A stretch of DNA of 64,000 bases from Bacteroidales bacterium (GTDB lineage: Bacteria > Bacteroidota > Bacteroidia > Bacteroidales > P3), in contig JAGBJI010000008.1 of assembly GCA_017934545.1 (NCBI GenBank), forward strand, positions 310,001-374,000, given 5' to 3'. The number at the start of each line of letters is the position of its first letter. Positions within the stretch are counted from its first letter, which is position 1. This document shows, piece after piece, positions 29,170-37,549 of the stretch. The position numbers and the translations under genes are program-made. The notes beneath the pieces were generated by a model. The model was not told the origin of the DNA. It made no database searches and worked only from the letters and a program-made list of their open reading frames with translations.

Positions 29170-29275
29170 AAAAAAAACATATGTATTTTTTCAAAAAAAC
29201 ATATGAATTTTAATCAAAAAACATATGTTTTTTTCTTCAAAAACATATGTTTTTTATTTTTACTTTCTGAAAACA
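29170..29275. repeat. CATATG phased-module element, copy E (4 modules)
   Basis: Cores start at 29178, 29200, 29222 and 29244, each step 22 bp. The TCTGAA flank starts at 29266, exactly one step on. Linkers are almost identical to copy A 27 kb away. The remaining bases up to 29416 are AT-rich without further signal until the promoter TAATTTTG at 29416-29423. Confidence 0.85.
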
Positions 29276-29449
29276 AAAATTCTTTTTTCACGTTTTGTAT
29301 GCTTTAAGACATATTAACATATTGACAGACAGAGAAAACCGCATAAACAAAAACGTATAATTTATCCGAAGAAAAATAATTGGTTTAAATTCATAACCAT
29401 TTAAAAAACTTTATTTAATTTTGCAGTTTAATTAATGCATTGATACGAA

Positions 29450-29830
29450 ATGATAAACAGAACAAGTGCCGTAATAGGCGGGATTATAGGATTGATTGTT
29501 ATCACACTTGCAGCCATGATAGGCTTGCCCAAATACAATGTTTGGAAGCAGGAGATGAAAGGCAAAGCCGAATTTGCACAGGCTGAACAGAACAGAAGAA
29601 TAAAAATAGAAGAAGCAAAAGCCAATTTAGAAGCAGAAAAACTCAACGCACAGGCAGAAATTGAACGTGCAAAAGGTGCTGCCGAAGCCATAAGGATAGA
29701 AAACGGCAGCATAACCCCTACTTATATCCAGTACTTGTGGGTACGCCAACAAAACTTGGCTGAAAACAAAGTCATATACATACCTACCGAAACCTGTCTG
29801 CCTATTTTGGAAGCAAAAAACGACAAATAA
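29450..29830 (+). CDS. small membrane-anchored coiled-coil protein
   Basis: The 126-residue product has one N-terminal membrane helix (about 7-26). A charged coiled coil at about 38-82, with repeated AEAE/KLNAQAEIERAKGAAEA, follows, then a short C-terminal stretch with ITPTYIQYLWVRQQN. The coiled coil and the last motif look like the end of a prohibitin/SPFH (Band 7) protein without its core domain. Such short forms occur in Bacteroidota; function is unknown. TAATTTTG at 29416-29423 is a likely promoter. Confidence 0.6.
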   Translation: MINRTSAVIGGIIGLIVITLAAMIGLPKYNVWKQEMKGKAEFAQAEQNRRIKIEEAKANLEAEKLNAQAEIERAKGAAEAIRIENGSITPTYIQYLWVRQQNLAENKVIYIPTETCLPILEAKNDK

Positions 29831-29891
29831 AAATACGATTAATAAAAAATAATTAACATAAATTAACACAACACAAAATTAAACGATTGAA

Positions 29892-32135
29892 ATGATAGAA
29901 TTAATCAAGCAAGGAGTTTATCTTCTTGACGGAGAAAAGGTAGTGATGAATGCTGAAAATATGCCTTCAGCAGACGAAGCACGCGAAAATACAATAGCTT
30001 ACGGCATACTTCGCAACCATGAAGTTGACGGAAGCAAAGGCAAAAAAATGCGAATCAAATTTGACGCATTGATTTCCCACGACATCACATACGTAGGTAT
30101 CATTCAAACGGCAAGAGCCAGCGGTTTGAAGAAATTCCCTATACCTTACGGAATGACCAACTGCCACAACTCTTTGTGTGCAGTAGGAGGTACTATCAAC
30201 GAAGATGACCACGTTTTCGGATTGTCAGCAGCAAAGAAATACGGAGGTATATTCGTTCCGACAAACCAAGCCGTTATCCACCAATATGCACGTGAGGCTA
30301 TGGCTAAATGCGGCAACATGATACTTGGTTCTGACTCTCACACCCGTTACGGTTCACTTGGTAACATGGGAGTCGGAGAAGGCGGCGGTGAATTGGTAAA
30401 ACAATTGTTGGAAAACACTTGGGACATTAACGCACCTGAAGTCGTATTGGTTTGGTTGGAAGGTACACCGAGAAAAGGTGTAGGTCCGCACGACGTAGCC
30501 ATCTCTTTGGTTAAAGCAACTTTTGACAACGGTTTTGTAAAGAACAAAGTCTTGGAATTCGCAGGCCCGGGTGTTAAGAACCTTCCTATAGATTTCCGTA
30601 ACGGAATAGAGGTTATGACTACCGAAACCACATGTTTGTCTTCTATTTGGGTAACTGACGAGGAAGTACACAACTATTACAAGATGCATGGCCGTGAACA
30701 AGATTACAAAGAGTTGCGTCCGGGTAAAGTGGCTTACTATGACAGCATGATAAAGATAGACTTGTCAAAACAGGAGTGTATGATTGCTTTGCCGTACCAC
30801 CCTTCCAATGCATACAGTATACATGAATTGCAGGCAAATCCTGAAAAGATTTTGAAAGAAGTTGAACAGGATTCCATCAAGAGATACGGTGACAAGATAC
30901 AAATTGACTTGGTATCCAAGATAAAGAACGGAAAAGTTGTTGCAGACCAAGGTATAATAGCCGGATGTGCTGGAGGTACGTACGACAATTTAGCAGCTGC
31001 CGCAGCAATATTGAAAGATAAATCAACGGGTAATGATTATTTCACTGCAAGTGCATATCCTCAATCAATACCTGTATACTTGGCAGCAACCCGTTCGCAC
31101 ATTGCTGAAGATTTGTTGGAAGCCGGAGTGGCTATAAAACCTGCTTTCTGCGGCCCATGCTTCGGTGCAGGCGACGTTCCTTCTAATAACGGATTGTCAA
31201 TCCGCCACACTACAAGAAACTTCCCTAACCGTGAGGGTTCAAAACCAAAAGACGGACAGATAGCATTGGTTGCTTTGATGGACGCACGTTCAATTGCTGC
31301 AACTGCAGCTAACGGCGGTGTGATTACGGCAGCAACTGACATTGATTACGATGTCAACTACGAAGGATACAAATTTGACCCTCAAGTTTACGAAAAGAGA
31401 GTTTACAACGGATTCGGCAAAGCCAACGCAGACGAAGAGTTGCGTTACGGACCTAACATCAAGGATTGGCCGAAGATGTACGCAATGGAAGAGAACATGC
31501 TTGTGGAATTGGCAGCCGTTATCCACGACCCAGTAACGACAACCGACGAGTTGATACCTTCGGGCGAAACTTCGTCATACCGTTCCAACCCGTTGAAACT
31601 TTCCGAATTCGCATTGTCAAGACGTGTACCTGAATACGTAGGCTTGAGCAAGAGAATTCAAAGCGAAGACTTGGAAAGAAGAAAAGGCAATGTGCCTCAA
31701 AACGTAAAAGATGCATTGGCTAAAGTAGGTGCGGATGCAAAAAACACATCGTTCGGTTCATGTGTGTTTGCAAACAAACCGGGTGACGGTTCGGCAAGGG
31801 AACAAGCTGCTTCATGCCAAAAGGTATTGGGCGGAGATGCCAACATATGCTACGAATATGCAACCAAACGTTACCGCAGCAACTGTATCAACTGGGGTAT
31901 TATGCCGTTCACCATTGCACCTGAAACTCCGTTTGACTACAAACCGGGCGACTTTGTATTCGTACCGGGTATACGTCAGGCTGTTTTGGACGGCAAAGAA
32001 GAGATTGACGCAAAGGTTATCACTGCTGACGGTGTAAAAGACATTCATCTATATTTCCAAAACCTTACTGCAGACGAGAGAACTATCTTGGCAGAAGGTT
32101 GCTTGATGAATTACTACGCATCACAGAAAAAATAA
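29892..32135 (+). CDS. aconitase-superfamily hydratase
   Basis: The 747-residue product belongs to the aconitase superfamily. LGSDSHTRYGSLGNMGVGEGG is the substrate/cluster region, IAGCAGGTYDN gives one cluster Cys, and AFCGPCFGAGD the other two. SGETSSYRSNP with a C-terminal swivel domain completes the set. The opening (MIELIKQGVYLLDGE) and overall build resemble the uncharacterised YbhJ-type hydratases more than the TCA-cycle enzyme, so citrate/isocitrate activity is not certain. Codon use is clearly biased (GGT, CGT, AAC, TTC), unlike its neighbours, which suggests high expression. No citrate synthase or isocitrate dehydrogenase is adjacent. Confidence 0.78.
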   Translation: MIELIKQGVYLLDGEKVVMNAENMPSADEARENTIAYGILRNHEVDGSKGKKMRIKFDALISHDITYVGIIQTARASGLKKFPIPYGMTNCHNSLCAVGGTINEDDHVFGLSAAKKYGGIFVPTNQAVIHQYAREAMAKCGNMILGSDSHTRYGSLGNMGVGEGGGELVKQLLENTWDINAPEVVLVWLEGTPRKGVGPHDVAISLVKATFDNGFVKNKVLEFAGPGVKNLPIDFRNGIEVMTTETTCLSSIWVTDEEVHNYYKMHGREQDYKELRPGKVAYYDSMIKIDLSKQECMIALPYHPSNAYSIHELQANPEKILKEVEQDSIKRYGDKIQIDLVSKIKNGKVVADQGIIAGCAGGTYDNLAAAAAILKDKSTGNDYFTASAYPQSIPVYLAATRSHIAEDLLEAGVAIKPAFCGPCFGAGDVPSNNGLSIRHTTRNFPNREGSKPKDGQIALVALMDARSIAATAANGGVITAATDIDYDVNYEGYKFDPQVYEKRVYNGFGKANADEELRYGPNIKDWPKMYAMEENMLVELAAVIHDPVTTTDELIPSGETSSYRSNPLKLSEFALSRRVPEYVGLSKRIQSEDLERRKGNVPQNVKDALAKVGADAKNTSFGSCVFANKPGDGSAREQAASCQKVLGGDANICYEYATKRYRSNCINWGIMPFTIAPETPFDYKPGDFVFVPGIRQAVLDGKEEIDAKVITADGVKDIHLYFQNLTADERTILAEGCLMNYYASQKK

Positions 32136-32148
32136 ATTTAAACACATA

Positions 32149-32185
32149 ACGGTATTGTTTCAATGAAACAATACCGTTTGTTTGT
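32149..32185 (+). terminator. rho-independent terminator of the hydratase gene
   Basis: A 14-bp perfect inverted repeat (ACGGTATTGTTTCA and its complement, 32149-32177) around one central base is followed by TTGTTTG. The stem is unusually long for this genome, which fits a strongly transcribed gene. Confidence 0.8.
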
Positions 32186-32325
32186 GTCTGTACACCTGCA
32201 AAACTATGCACTAACGGACGCAAGTGGTATTATTATGCAATGAACGGCAAAAAACCTGCAATGTTTTTGTCGTTCATCTTTTTTATTTTTCTCTTTTTTT
32301 ACACAACTGTCATGGCTTAATCACC

Positions 32326-32493
32326 GCCCTATCGTATTACACCGCTGCCCTACCGCATTTGGTTTTTGCCCTTTCAGAAAAGAGTTTTAAAAAAATCTGA
32401 TTTTTTCACTTAAAAAACCTATTTTTTTGCCTCAAAAAATCAGATTTTTTTGCAATTACTTTCGCAAAGGGCGGCGATGCAATGTAAACGGGC
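32326..32493. repeat. GCCC/TCTGAT phased-module element, copy 1
   Basis: GCCC starts at 32326, 32347 and 32368 (21 bp steps). A/T-tract modules with cores TCTGAT, CCTATT and TCAGAT start at 32396, 32418 and 32440 (22 bp steps). GGGC starts at 32469 and 32490 (21 bp). The inner flank TTCAGAAAA is present on the left, and its counterpart on the right is degraded (TTCGCAAA). It lies between convergent genes. The rest of the 32136-32505 gap holds only the terminator. Confidence 0.82.
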
Positions 32494-32505
32494 GGGAACA
32501 AACGG

Positions 32506-35094
32506 TTATTCCATCTTACGCCATTCTTTGTTTTTGAGTTCTTCAATAGCCCGTTCCTCCCCTGCGTCAGAGGCTTTTTCCAACCATTGCTTTGCTATAC
32601 GCATGCGGTCTTTCTTCGGTATTTCCACAAGGCGTCCGTTAGAAGATTCTTTTTTAGGAATTCCCTCATTATTAATATAACATATCGCCAGCATATACAT
32701 AGCATGAGGTTCGCCTTGGGCTGCTGCGGTTTCAAACAATTGAAACGCTTTTTCGAAACTCTCGGTTTTACGTATTTTTTTGATGACCGAACCTAAATGT
32801 TTGTAATAAAACCAACCCAAATAATACTCTCCCAACGGCTGTTTTTGCTCTGCGGCTTTAACCAAATATGCATACGCACTGTCATAGTCCTTGTTTATAT
32901 GCGGCGAAAGGAAATTATTGTAATACAACATGCCCATTATGGTCTGTGCATGTGCATTGTCCGATTTTAAAGACGAATTTAACAAATCCAATATGTAGCT
33001 TGTCTTCGTCAAACGCTCATCACTGTATATATAATACTCCGCTAAATTTGCTTGAGCGTCGGCATTGCCGCCTGCAACCGCTTTTTTGAAAAAGTCAAGT
33101 GATTTCCGCTTGTCTTTCAGCTGCCCTAACTTACCGCTTTTGTATATTTCACCCAATCTGTTCATAGCTTCATAGCAATTGTGCGAAGCCGCCTTTTCGT
33201 ACAAATTGAACGCAAGTTCCTCGTTCTTATTTACATTGCCCAAGCCGTTACTTAAAATCTCCGCCGTATAGTATTGGGCGATAGGAATCACCTTTTGCGA
33301 GGCTTTGAAAAAATAATAATAAGCCGAATCGTAGTTTCTCTCGGTACCGATTCCGCTATAATAAAAGTGGCCTAACTTTTCGGCGGCGGAAATATTGATA
33401 CTGTCTGCCACCTGTCTGTAATAACCTATGGCAATTCCCACTTCCTTGGCTTGTTCGTGGTAAACACCCATATTGTATATGGCATCGGTATTGCCTTTTC
33501 TTGCTGCCTTGTCCCAATACATATATGCAGTGTCCTTGCTTTTAATAATATTTCCCTCTCCGTAATAAAAAATATTGCCCAAAATATTCGTAGCCTCAAT
33601 ATTGCCGTAATCATCAGCCTGTTTAAAGTATTTAACGGCTTTATCTATATCTTTTTCAATCTTGTCGCACCCTTCGTAAAAATAAAGTCCTATATAGTAA
33701 TAAACCTTTACGTATTTCTGTTTTTCCATATCCTGCATCTGATTGAGATTGCCGCTTCCCATTTGCTCCAAACTCTCTGCTGCATTGTTGTAAAGGTCTT
33801 TGGCTGTATTGCAATTCTGAACTTTTCCTATTCCTTGCTGATAACATCTTGCCAAGTTGATGGTTGCCGGCAGATAATTCAGATTATGGGCTTTTTCAAA
33901 CATAGTCACGGCGTCGGAGTTTCTGGATTTAGAGGCATAATATTCCCCTAAAGCATTTTGGGCTTTGACATTGTTCTTGTCAGCCGATTTTTTGTAAGAA
34001 AGGATTGCGGATTCTTCGTCTTTGTTTGTTCCTATACCGTGGTAATAACACTCTCCGATATTAAACAATCCCTCATCGTTGCCTTTGTTTGCCGAACTGT
34101 AAAAATAATCGAACGCTTTACGGGTGTTAACCAACACTCCGCCTTTGCCCGTTTTATACAACAGTCCCAATTCATTGTCCGCTACGCCCGACGTATCGTC
34201 GCTTGCAACCTGTTCAAACATACTGCGTGCCTGTGAATAGTTGTTACCTTTCAAATATAACTGACCCAATTTTACTTTTGAGGGAACATAACCCTCATTT
34301 GCCGAATTTTTAAGCAACGGAAGTGCCTCATTAATATCATTATTGTCCAAATAATATAATGCCAATGCGTATTTGGAAGCGGTAAAACCGCTGTCCGCTG
34401 CCTGACGGTACAGTTCCGCCGCTTTTTTTGTGTCTTTCAACAGTCCTTTTCCGTCCTTATAACAATCGCCCAATGTATGAATGGCGATAGGATAACCTTT
34501 GTCTGCAGCTCTTTTGAGCCAATCTATCGCCTTTTTATCGTCTGCTACGGTTCCTTTACCGTCAAAAAAACGCACTGCACACTCATATTGTGCGTCCGGG
34601 TCGTTGAATTTAGCGGCTTCCAAATACTTTTGCATAGCCTCATGCTGATAATCCGCCCTTTCGTTCTTCTTTGCGTCACTTAATATTTCAAGTAATTCTT
34701 CATCATTAATCACCTGCGTATTGTCATCTGCCGACCAAACTAAATATTTTACATGGTTTTCGTCTTTAGGCACTACCAAGATGGGAATTTGTTTCATCTT
34801 TCCGTCCTTTGTATTCTCCAAAGTAATGCTGTATTTGCCTCTTGTAAACGAAATCTTCGTAGATTCATTCTTTAAGGCGTTGCCTAAAACCTTGTTGTTA
34901 TACTTCACATGGCAATCTTCGTAAGGAATAACGACCAATGTCATCTTGTTGTTTTTTTCCGTTGTTGTTATATTGCCCGTAGTTTTCTTGTTTGACGGAT
35001 AAGTATAACCTATCTTTCCGTCAAATGTCGGTTGTGAGTATACGGAAAACGCACACGCACATACCGTCAATGCGAGTAGTGTGATTTTTTTCAT
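32506..35094 (-). CDS. exported Sel1-like repeat protein (862 aa)
   Basis: A signal peptide (cut after SVYSQ) leads into a ~110-residue N-terminal domain with PEGA-like strands (KMTLVVIPYEDCHVKYNNKVLG). About 18 Sel1-like repeats then fill residues 150-855, of the form A-x-x-x-L-G-x-x-Y-x-x-G-x-G. Sel1 repeats make alpha solenoids that bind other proteins. The ATG at 35094 overlaps the stop of the upstream Sel1 segment (TAATG), so translation is coupled to the TIR locus and will depend on that locus being read through. It is probably a periplasmic partner of the TIR-TM-Sel1 protein. Confidence 0.8.
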   Translation of the reverse strand: MKKITLLALTVCACAFSVYSQPTFDGKIGYTYPSNKKTTGNITTTEKNNKMTLVVIPYEDCHVKYNNKVLGNALKNESTKISFTRGKYSITLENTKDGKMKQIPILVVPKDENHVKYLVWSADDNTQVINDEELLEILSDAKKNERADYQHEAMQKYLEAAKFNDPDAQYECAVRFFDGKGTVADDKKAIDWLKRAADKGYPIAIHTLGDCYKDGKGLLKDTKKAAELYRQAADSGFTASKYALALYYLDNNDINEALPLLKNSANEGYVPSKVKLGQLYLKGNNYSQARSMFEQVASDDTSGVADNELGLLYKTGKGGVLVNTRKAFDYFYSSANKGNDEGLFNIGECYYHGIGTNKDEESAILSYKKSADKNNVKAQNALGEYYASKSRNSDAVTMFEKAHNLNYLPATINLARCYQQGIGKVQNCNTAKDLYNNAAESLEQMGSGNLNQMQDMEKQKYVKVYYYIGLYFYEGCDKIEKDIDKAVKYFKQADDYGNIEATNILGNIFYYGEGNIIKSKDTAYMYWDKAARKGNTDAIYNMGVYHEQAKEVGIAIGYYRQVADSINISAAEKLGHFYYSGIGTERNYDSAYYYFFKASQKVIPIAQYYTAEILSNGLGNVNKNEELAFNLYEKAASHNCYEAMNRLGEIYKSGKLGQLKDKRKSLDFFKKAVAGGNADAQANLAEYYIYSDERLTKTSYILDLLNSSLKSDNAHAQTIMGMLYYNNFLSPHINKDYDSAYAYLVKAAEQKQPLGEYYLGWFYYKHLGSVIKKIRKTESFEKAFQLFETAAAQGEPHAMYMLAICYINNEGIPKKESSNGRLVEIPKKDRMRIAKQWLEKASDAGEERAIEELKNKEWRKME

Positions 35095-35546
35095 TATTTA
35101 TAGTATGTTTCTAATGCTTCTATTGCCTTTTGATAGCCTTGTTTGGCGGCTTTTTGCATCCACTGCTTTGATTTTTTCCGGTCTTCAGGCACTCCGTCGC
35201 CTTTGTAATAACATATTGCCAAATAATACTGCGATGAAGCCCGTCCTTGATTAGCCGCTTTTTTATAATAGTCCGCCGCCTTGTAATAATCTTTTTCCGT
35301 ATATTCGCCGTTGTAATAATGCGTTGCCAATATTTCCTGTGCATCGGCGTCGCCCTTGTCGGCACAATCCTCCAATTCTTTCATTGAAGAGTTTGCCGTA
35401 CATTCGCTTACCGCCGCTTCCTGCTCTGCCGCAGGAGGTTGCAAAAATATAAAATAGCCAAAAACTGCGGCAAGAATAAGTCCAGCTGTAATGAAAAGCC
35501 GCTTGTGCTTTATTGCAAAATCTTTAAGCCTGTCTAAAAGTGTATA
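35094..35546 (-). pseudogene. membrane-helix and Sel1 half of a split TIR-Sel1 gene
   Basis: This frame has no start of its own worth accepting (the first candidate is a TTG at 35444). It opens directly after the C run as YTLLDRLKDFAIKHKR. A membrane helix (LFITAGLILAAVFGYFIFL) follows, then about three Sel1 repeats to the stop at 35094. It fits exactly as the second half of the TIR gene: a run of 9 or 12 C instead of 11 would join the two into a protein of about 299 residues. It is thus either the switched-off part of a phase-variable gene or the product of a run-length reading error. Sel1 repeats would then lie outside the membrane and TIR inside. Confidence 0.75.
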
Positions 35547-35992
35547 GGGGGGGGGGGTAATTGTTTAGATTGCGTCATTGCAATCAGTTCGGGTATAAGT
35601 TTTTGCTTGATTGCTTCGTATCTTCCCAATTCATAAGCGTTGATTCGGTGGATATTTCCGACATTAAACTCTATGGCGTTATTTTCAGTTGTATCTATAT
35701 TTTCATCAATTCTGTAAGTTACAATGTTTTTCTGCTTTTCCACCGCATAGGCAATCTCTTTGGAAACAAACGAAGAATCGTTTGACGACTGCGACCAGAC
35801 AAACAACACGAACCGACTGTCGTTTATAGCCTGTGCAATGTCTTGTGTAAACCCGTGACGCTCCCCTACTTTAAGCTTTGAATCAACCCAATAGGTTATT
35901 TCGGCTTTGTTCAATTCCTCTTTTATTGAGTCAACCAAATGTTTATCCTTGTGGGAATAACTTATAAAAAAACTATACTTACATTCCTCCAT
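35534..35992 (-). CDS. TIR-domain protein, truncated at a poly-C tract
   Basis: The 152-residue product has a full TIR domain: FFISYSHKDKHLVDSIKEEL (box 1 region), ITYWVDSKLKVGERH, then SQSSNDSSFVSKEIAYAVEKQ. In the last stretch the Glu of SKEI sits where NAD-cleaving TIR domains have their catalytic Glu. Residues 146-149 are PPPP, coded by the C run, and the frame ends three residues later. Read with 12 C, it continues into a membrane helix and Sel1 repeats. TIR-Sel1 proteins occur in bacterial defence and stress loci, but the role is unknown here. The promoter TATTTTTG is at 36018-36025. Confidence 0.8.
   Translation of the reverse strand: MEECKYSFFISYSHKDKHLVDSIKEELNKAEITYWVDSKLKVGERHGFTQDIAQAINDSRFVLFVWSQSSNDSSFVSKEIAYAVEKQKNIVTYRIDENIDTTENNAIEFNVGNIHRINAYELGRYEAIKQKLIPELIAMTQSKQLPPPPIHF
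35547..35557. repeat. homopolymer of 11 G (C on the coding strand)
   Basis: This is the only long G/C homopolymer I see in an AT-rich window, and it lies inside an open coding frame. With 11 C the TIR gene stops after PPPPIHF. With 10 or 13 C it would end 11 residues past the Leu before the tract (at ...FRQA). With 9 or 12 C it reads through into the Sel1 half. This is the classic arrangement for slipped-strand phase variation. Confidence 0.85.
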
Positions 35993-36017
35993 ATTTATAC
36001 AACTGCAATTTGATTTG

Positions 36018-36025
36018 CAAAAATA
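36018..36025 (-). promoter_or_regulatory. -7 promoter box for the TIR-Sel1 locus
   Basis: TATTTTTG on the minus strand, 25 bases before the TIR ATG at 35992. Confidence 0.55.
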
Positions 36026-36278
36026 GCAATAATACTTGATATAGGAAAATTATCACCTAAAATTTGTCAAATTTCCTTAAAATATAGCACAAAAAACATT
36101 TTAAATTCTTTTTTCCGCACCGCATCACCATTAAAACATCATCCTCTTCTGTCCGTCTGCAATTTAATCAATATTAATTCTCACATAAACAACAATTCTG
36201 CTATACTTCACCTCCGTTCTTTCACATTTCAACTCCTTTCAATCACCACTCTCTGCCGATTTTTAGCACGATGTCACC

Positions 36279-36467
36279 GCCCAATAGCATTACAACGCTG
36301 CCCTACTGCATTTGGTTTTTGCCCTTTCAGAAAAGAGTTTTAAAAAAATCTGATTTTTTCACTTAAAAAACCTATTTTTTTGCCTCAAAAAATCAGATTT
36401 TTTTGCAATTACTTTCTGAAAAGGCGGCGGTGTAATATGAAAGGGCAAAAACACAACGGCATTGGGC
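36279..36467. repeat. GCCC/TCTGAT phased-module element, copy 2
   Basis: This is the clearest copy. GCCC starts at 36279, 36300 and 36321. Cores TCTGAT, CCTATT and TCAGAT start at 36349, 36371 and 36393. Inner flanks TCAGAA (36327) and TCTGAA (36415) are exactly one 22-bp step outside the cores. AGGC, GGGC and GGGC start at 36422, 36443 and 36464. It lies between the divergent TIR and AraC genes. I see nothing else in 36030-36560 apart from the promoters. Confidence 0.85.
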
Positions 36468-36565
36468 GGGAACAAAACGTAAAAATACGGCGGTTATTTA
36501 TTAAAAAATCAAAAATCTTCCACATGTAATGCAGATAAAATGCTAAAATATTGCTTGTTTTTGCA

Positions 36566-36573
36566 TAACTTTG
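36566..36573 (+). promoter_or_regulatory. -7 promoter box for the AraC gene at 36.6 kb
   Basis: TAACTTTG, 24 bases before ATG 36597. It lies downstream of the ATG at 36540, so that longer start cannot be used from this promoter. Confidence 0.6.
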
Positions 36574-36596
36574 CATTACAAATCGGCAAAACGACT

Positions 36597-37424
36597 ATGA
36601 AAACTTACGATTTTAAACCCTCGGCATTGGAAATTGAGATAAAAACTTTAGGAAAGGATAAACGCAAAACCAAAATCTTTCCCGTGGCTCACCGTACCAC
36701 TTTCTTTGAGTTGCTTTTCGTGGAGGCAGGACAAGGCAATTTTAAGATAGATTTCCAAGATGTTACGCTTAATGCAGGTGATATTTTCGTAATTCTTCCC
36801 AACCAAGTCTGCGAATTTGATTTCTCCGATTCTTATAGTGGAAAGATGATTCTTTTTACTTATAACTTCTTTGCAATCAGTGAAAATGACGCCTCGTTTT
36901 TGTATTCCGCCGAATTTCTTTCGCTTGCTAATACGTCAAGGACAGTAAAAACGGACGTAAATTTCGTAAAACAGATTTTTTCTTTGCTGGAAAATGAGTT
37001 GCAATCCGCAAAAGTCTCTTATCAATCCACTGTTTGCCAAAGTCTTTTGAGAGTTTTGTTGCTCCAATGCGAAAGAGAGTTTTGTCAAATCACACGTCCG
37101 TTCGCTACGAACATTGTTAAGCAATTTTTTAACTTGGTTGAAAAGAATTTTACCGCAAACCGCAACATTGATTTCTATGTCGAACAGTTGGGAGTGAGCG
37201 AAAACCGTTTGGCAAAGGAAGTAAAAACGGCGTGTAACCTGACTTTAAAGACGTATATCAACAATCGCCTACTGTTAGAAGCCAAAAGACTGCTGCGTTT
37301 TGACACCTTATCCGCCAAAGAAATAGCCTTCTGTTTGGGATTTGACGACACCTCCAACTTTTCCAACTGGTTCAAAAAACAAACGCGCAAAACACCGTTG
37401 CAATTTAAGAACAGCAAGGCGTAA
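36597..37424 (+). CDS. AraC family transcriptional regulator
   Basis: The 275-residue product has an N-terminal cupin-like sensing domain (FFELLFVEAGQGNFKIDFQDVTLNAGDIFVILP). Two helix-turn-helix motifs occupy the last ~100 residues: VEQLGVSENRLAKEVK and AKEIAFCLGFDDTSNFSNWFKK, ending TPLQFKNSKA. I start at ATG 36597 because the promoter box lies between it and the earlier ATG. Its final codons lie inside the left 123-bp direct repeat that flanks the ATPase gene, so its 3' end has been copied downstream of that gene. The effector is unknown. Confidence 0.85.
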   Translation: MKTYDFKPSALEIEIKTLGKDKRKTKIFPVAHRTTFFELLFVEAGQGNFKIDFQDVTLNAGDIFVILPNQVCEFDFSDSYSGKMILFTYNFFAISENDASFLYSAEFLSLANTSRTVKTDVNFVKQIFSLLENELQSAKVSYQSTVCQSLLRVLLLQCEREFCQITRPFATNIVKQFFNLVEKNFTANRNIDFYVEQLGVSENRLAKEVKTACNLTLKTYINNRLLLEAKRLLRFDTLSAKEIAFCLGFDDTSNFSNWFKKQTRKTPLQFKNSKA

Positions 37425-37520
37425 AAAGAGATTTTCTTACCGTAAATTCACAAATCAAAACCCCGAAATTGCACTGTCACAGTGCAGAATTTTATTAAAA
37501 ATTGCACTGTGTGAGTGAAA
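37398..37520. repeat. 123-bp direct repeat, left copy
   Basis: This copy runs from the AraC gene's last codons (LQFKNSKA and stop) into the ATPase promoter region. The right copy is 38747-38869, in the same orientation and of equal length, with about 11 mismatches by eye and no gap. It contains a perfect 17-bp dyad (37470-37486), TGCACTGTCACAGTGCA, and a further half site TTGCACTGT at 37502-37510. Confidence 0.88.
37470..37486. promoter_or_regulatory. operator-like dyad before the ATPase gene
   Basis: TGCACTGT C ACAGTGCA is a perfect 8-1-8 palindrome, 42 bases upstream of the TATCTTTG box at 37528-37535. A half site lies between (37503). The arrangement suggests a dimeric regulator acting on the ATPase promoter. 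The regulator is not identified. Confidence 0.5.
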
Positions 37521-37549
37521 TTTTTAATATCTTTGCAAAAAATTTCGCT

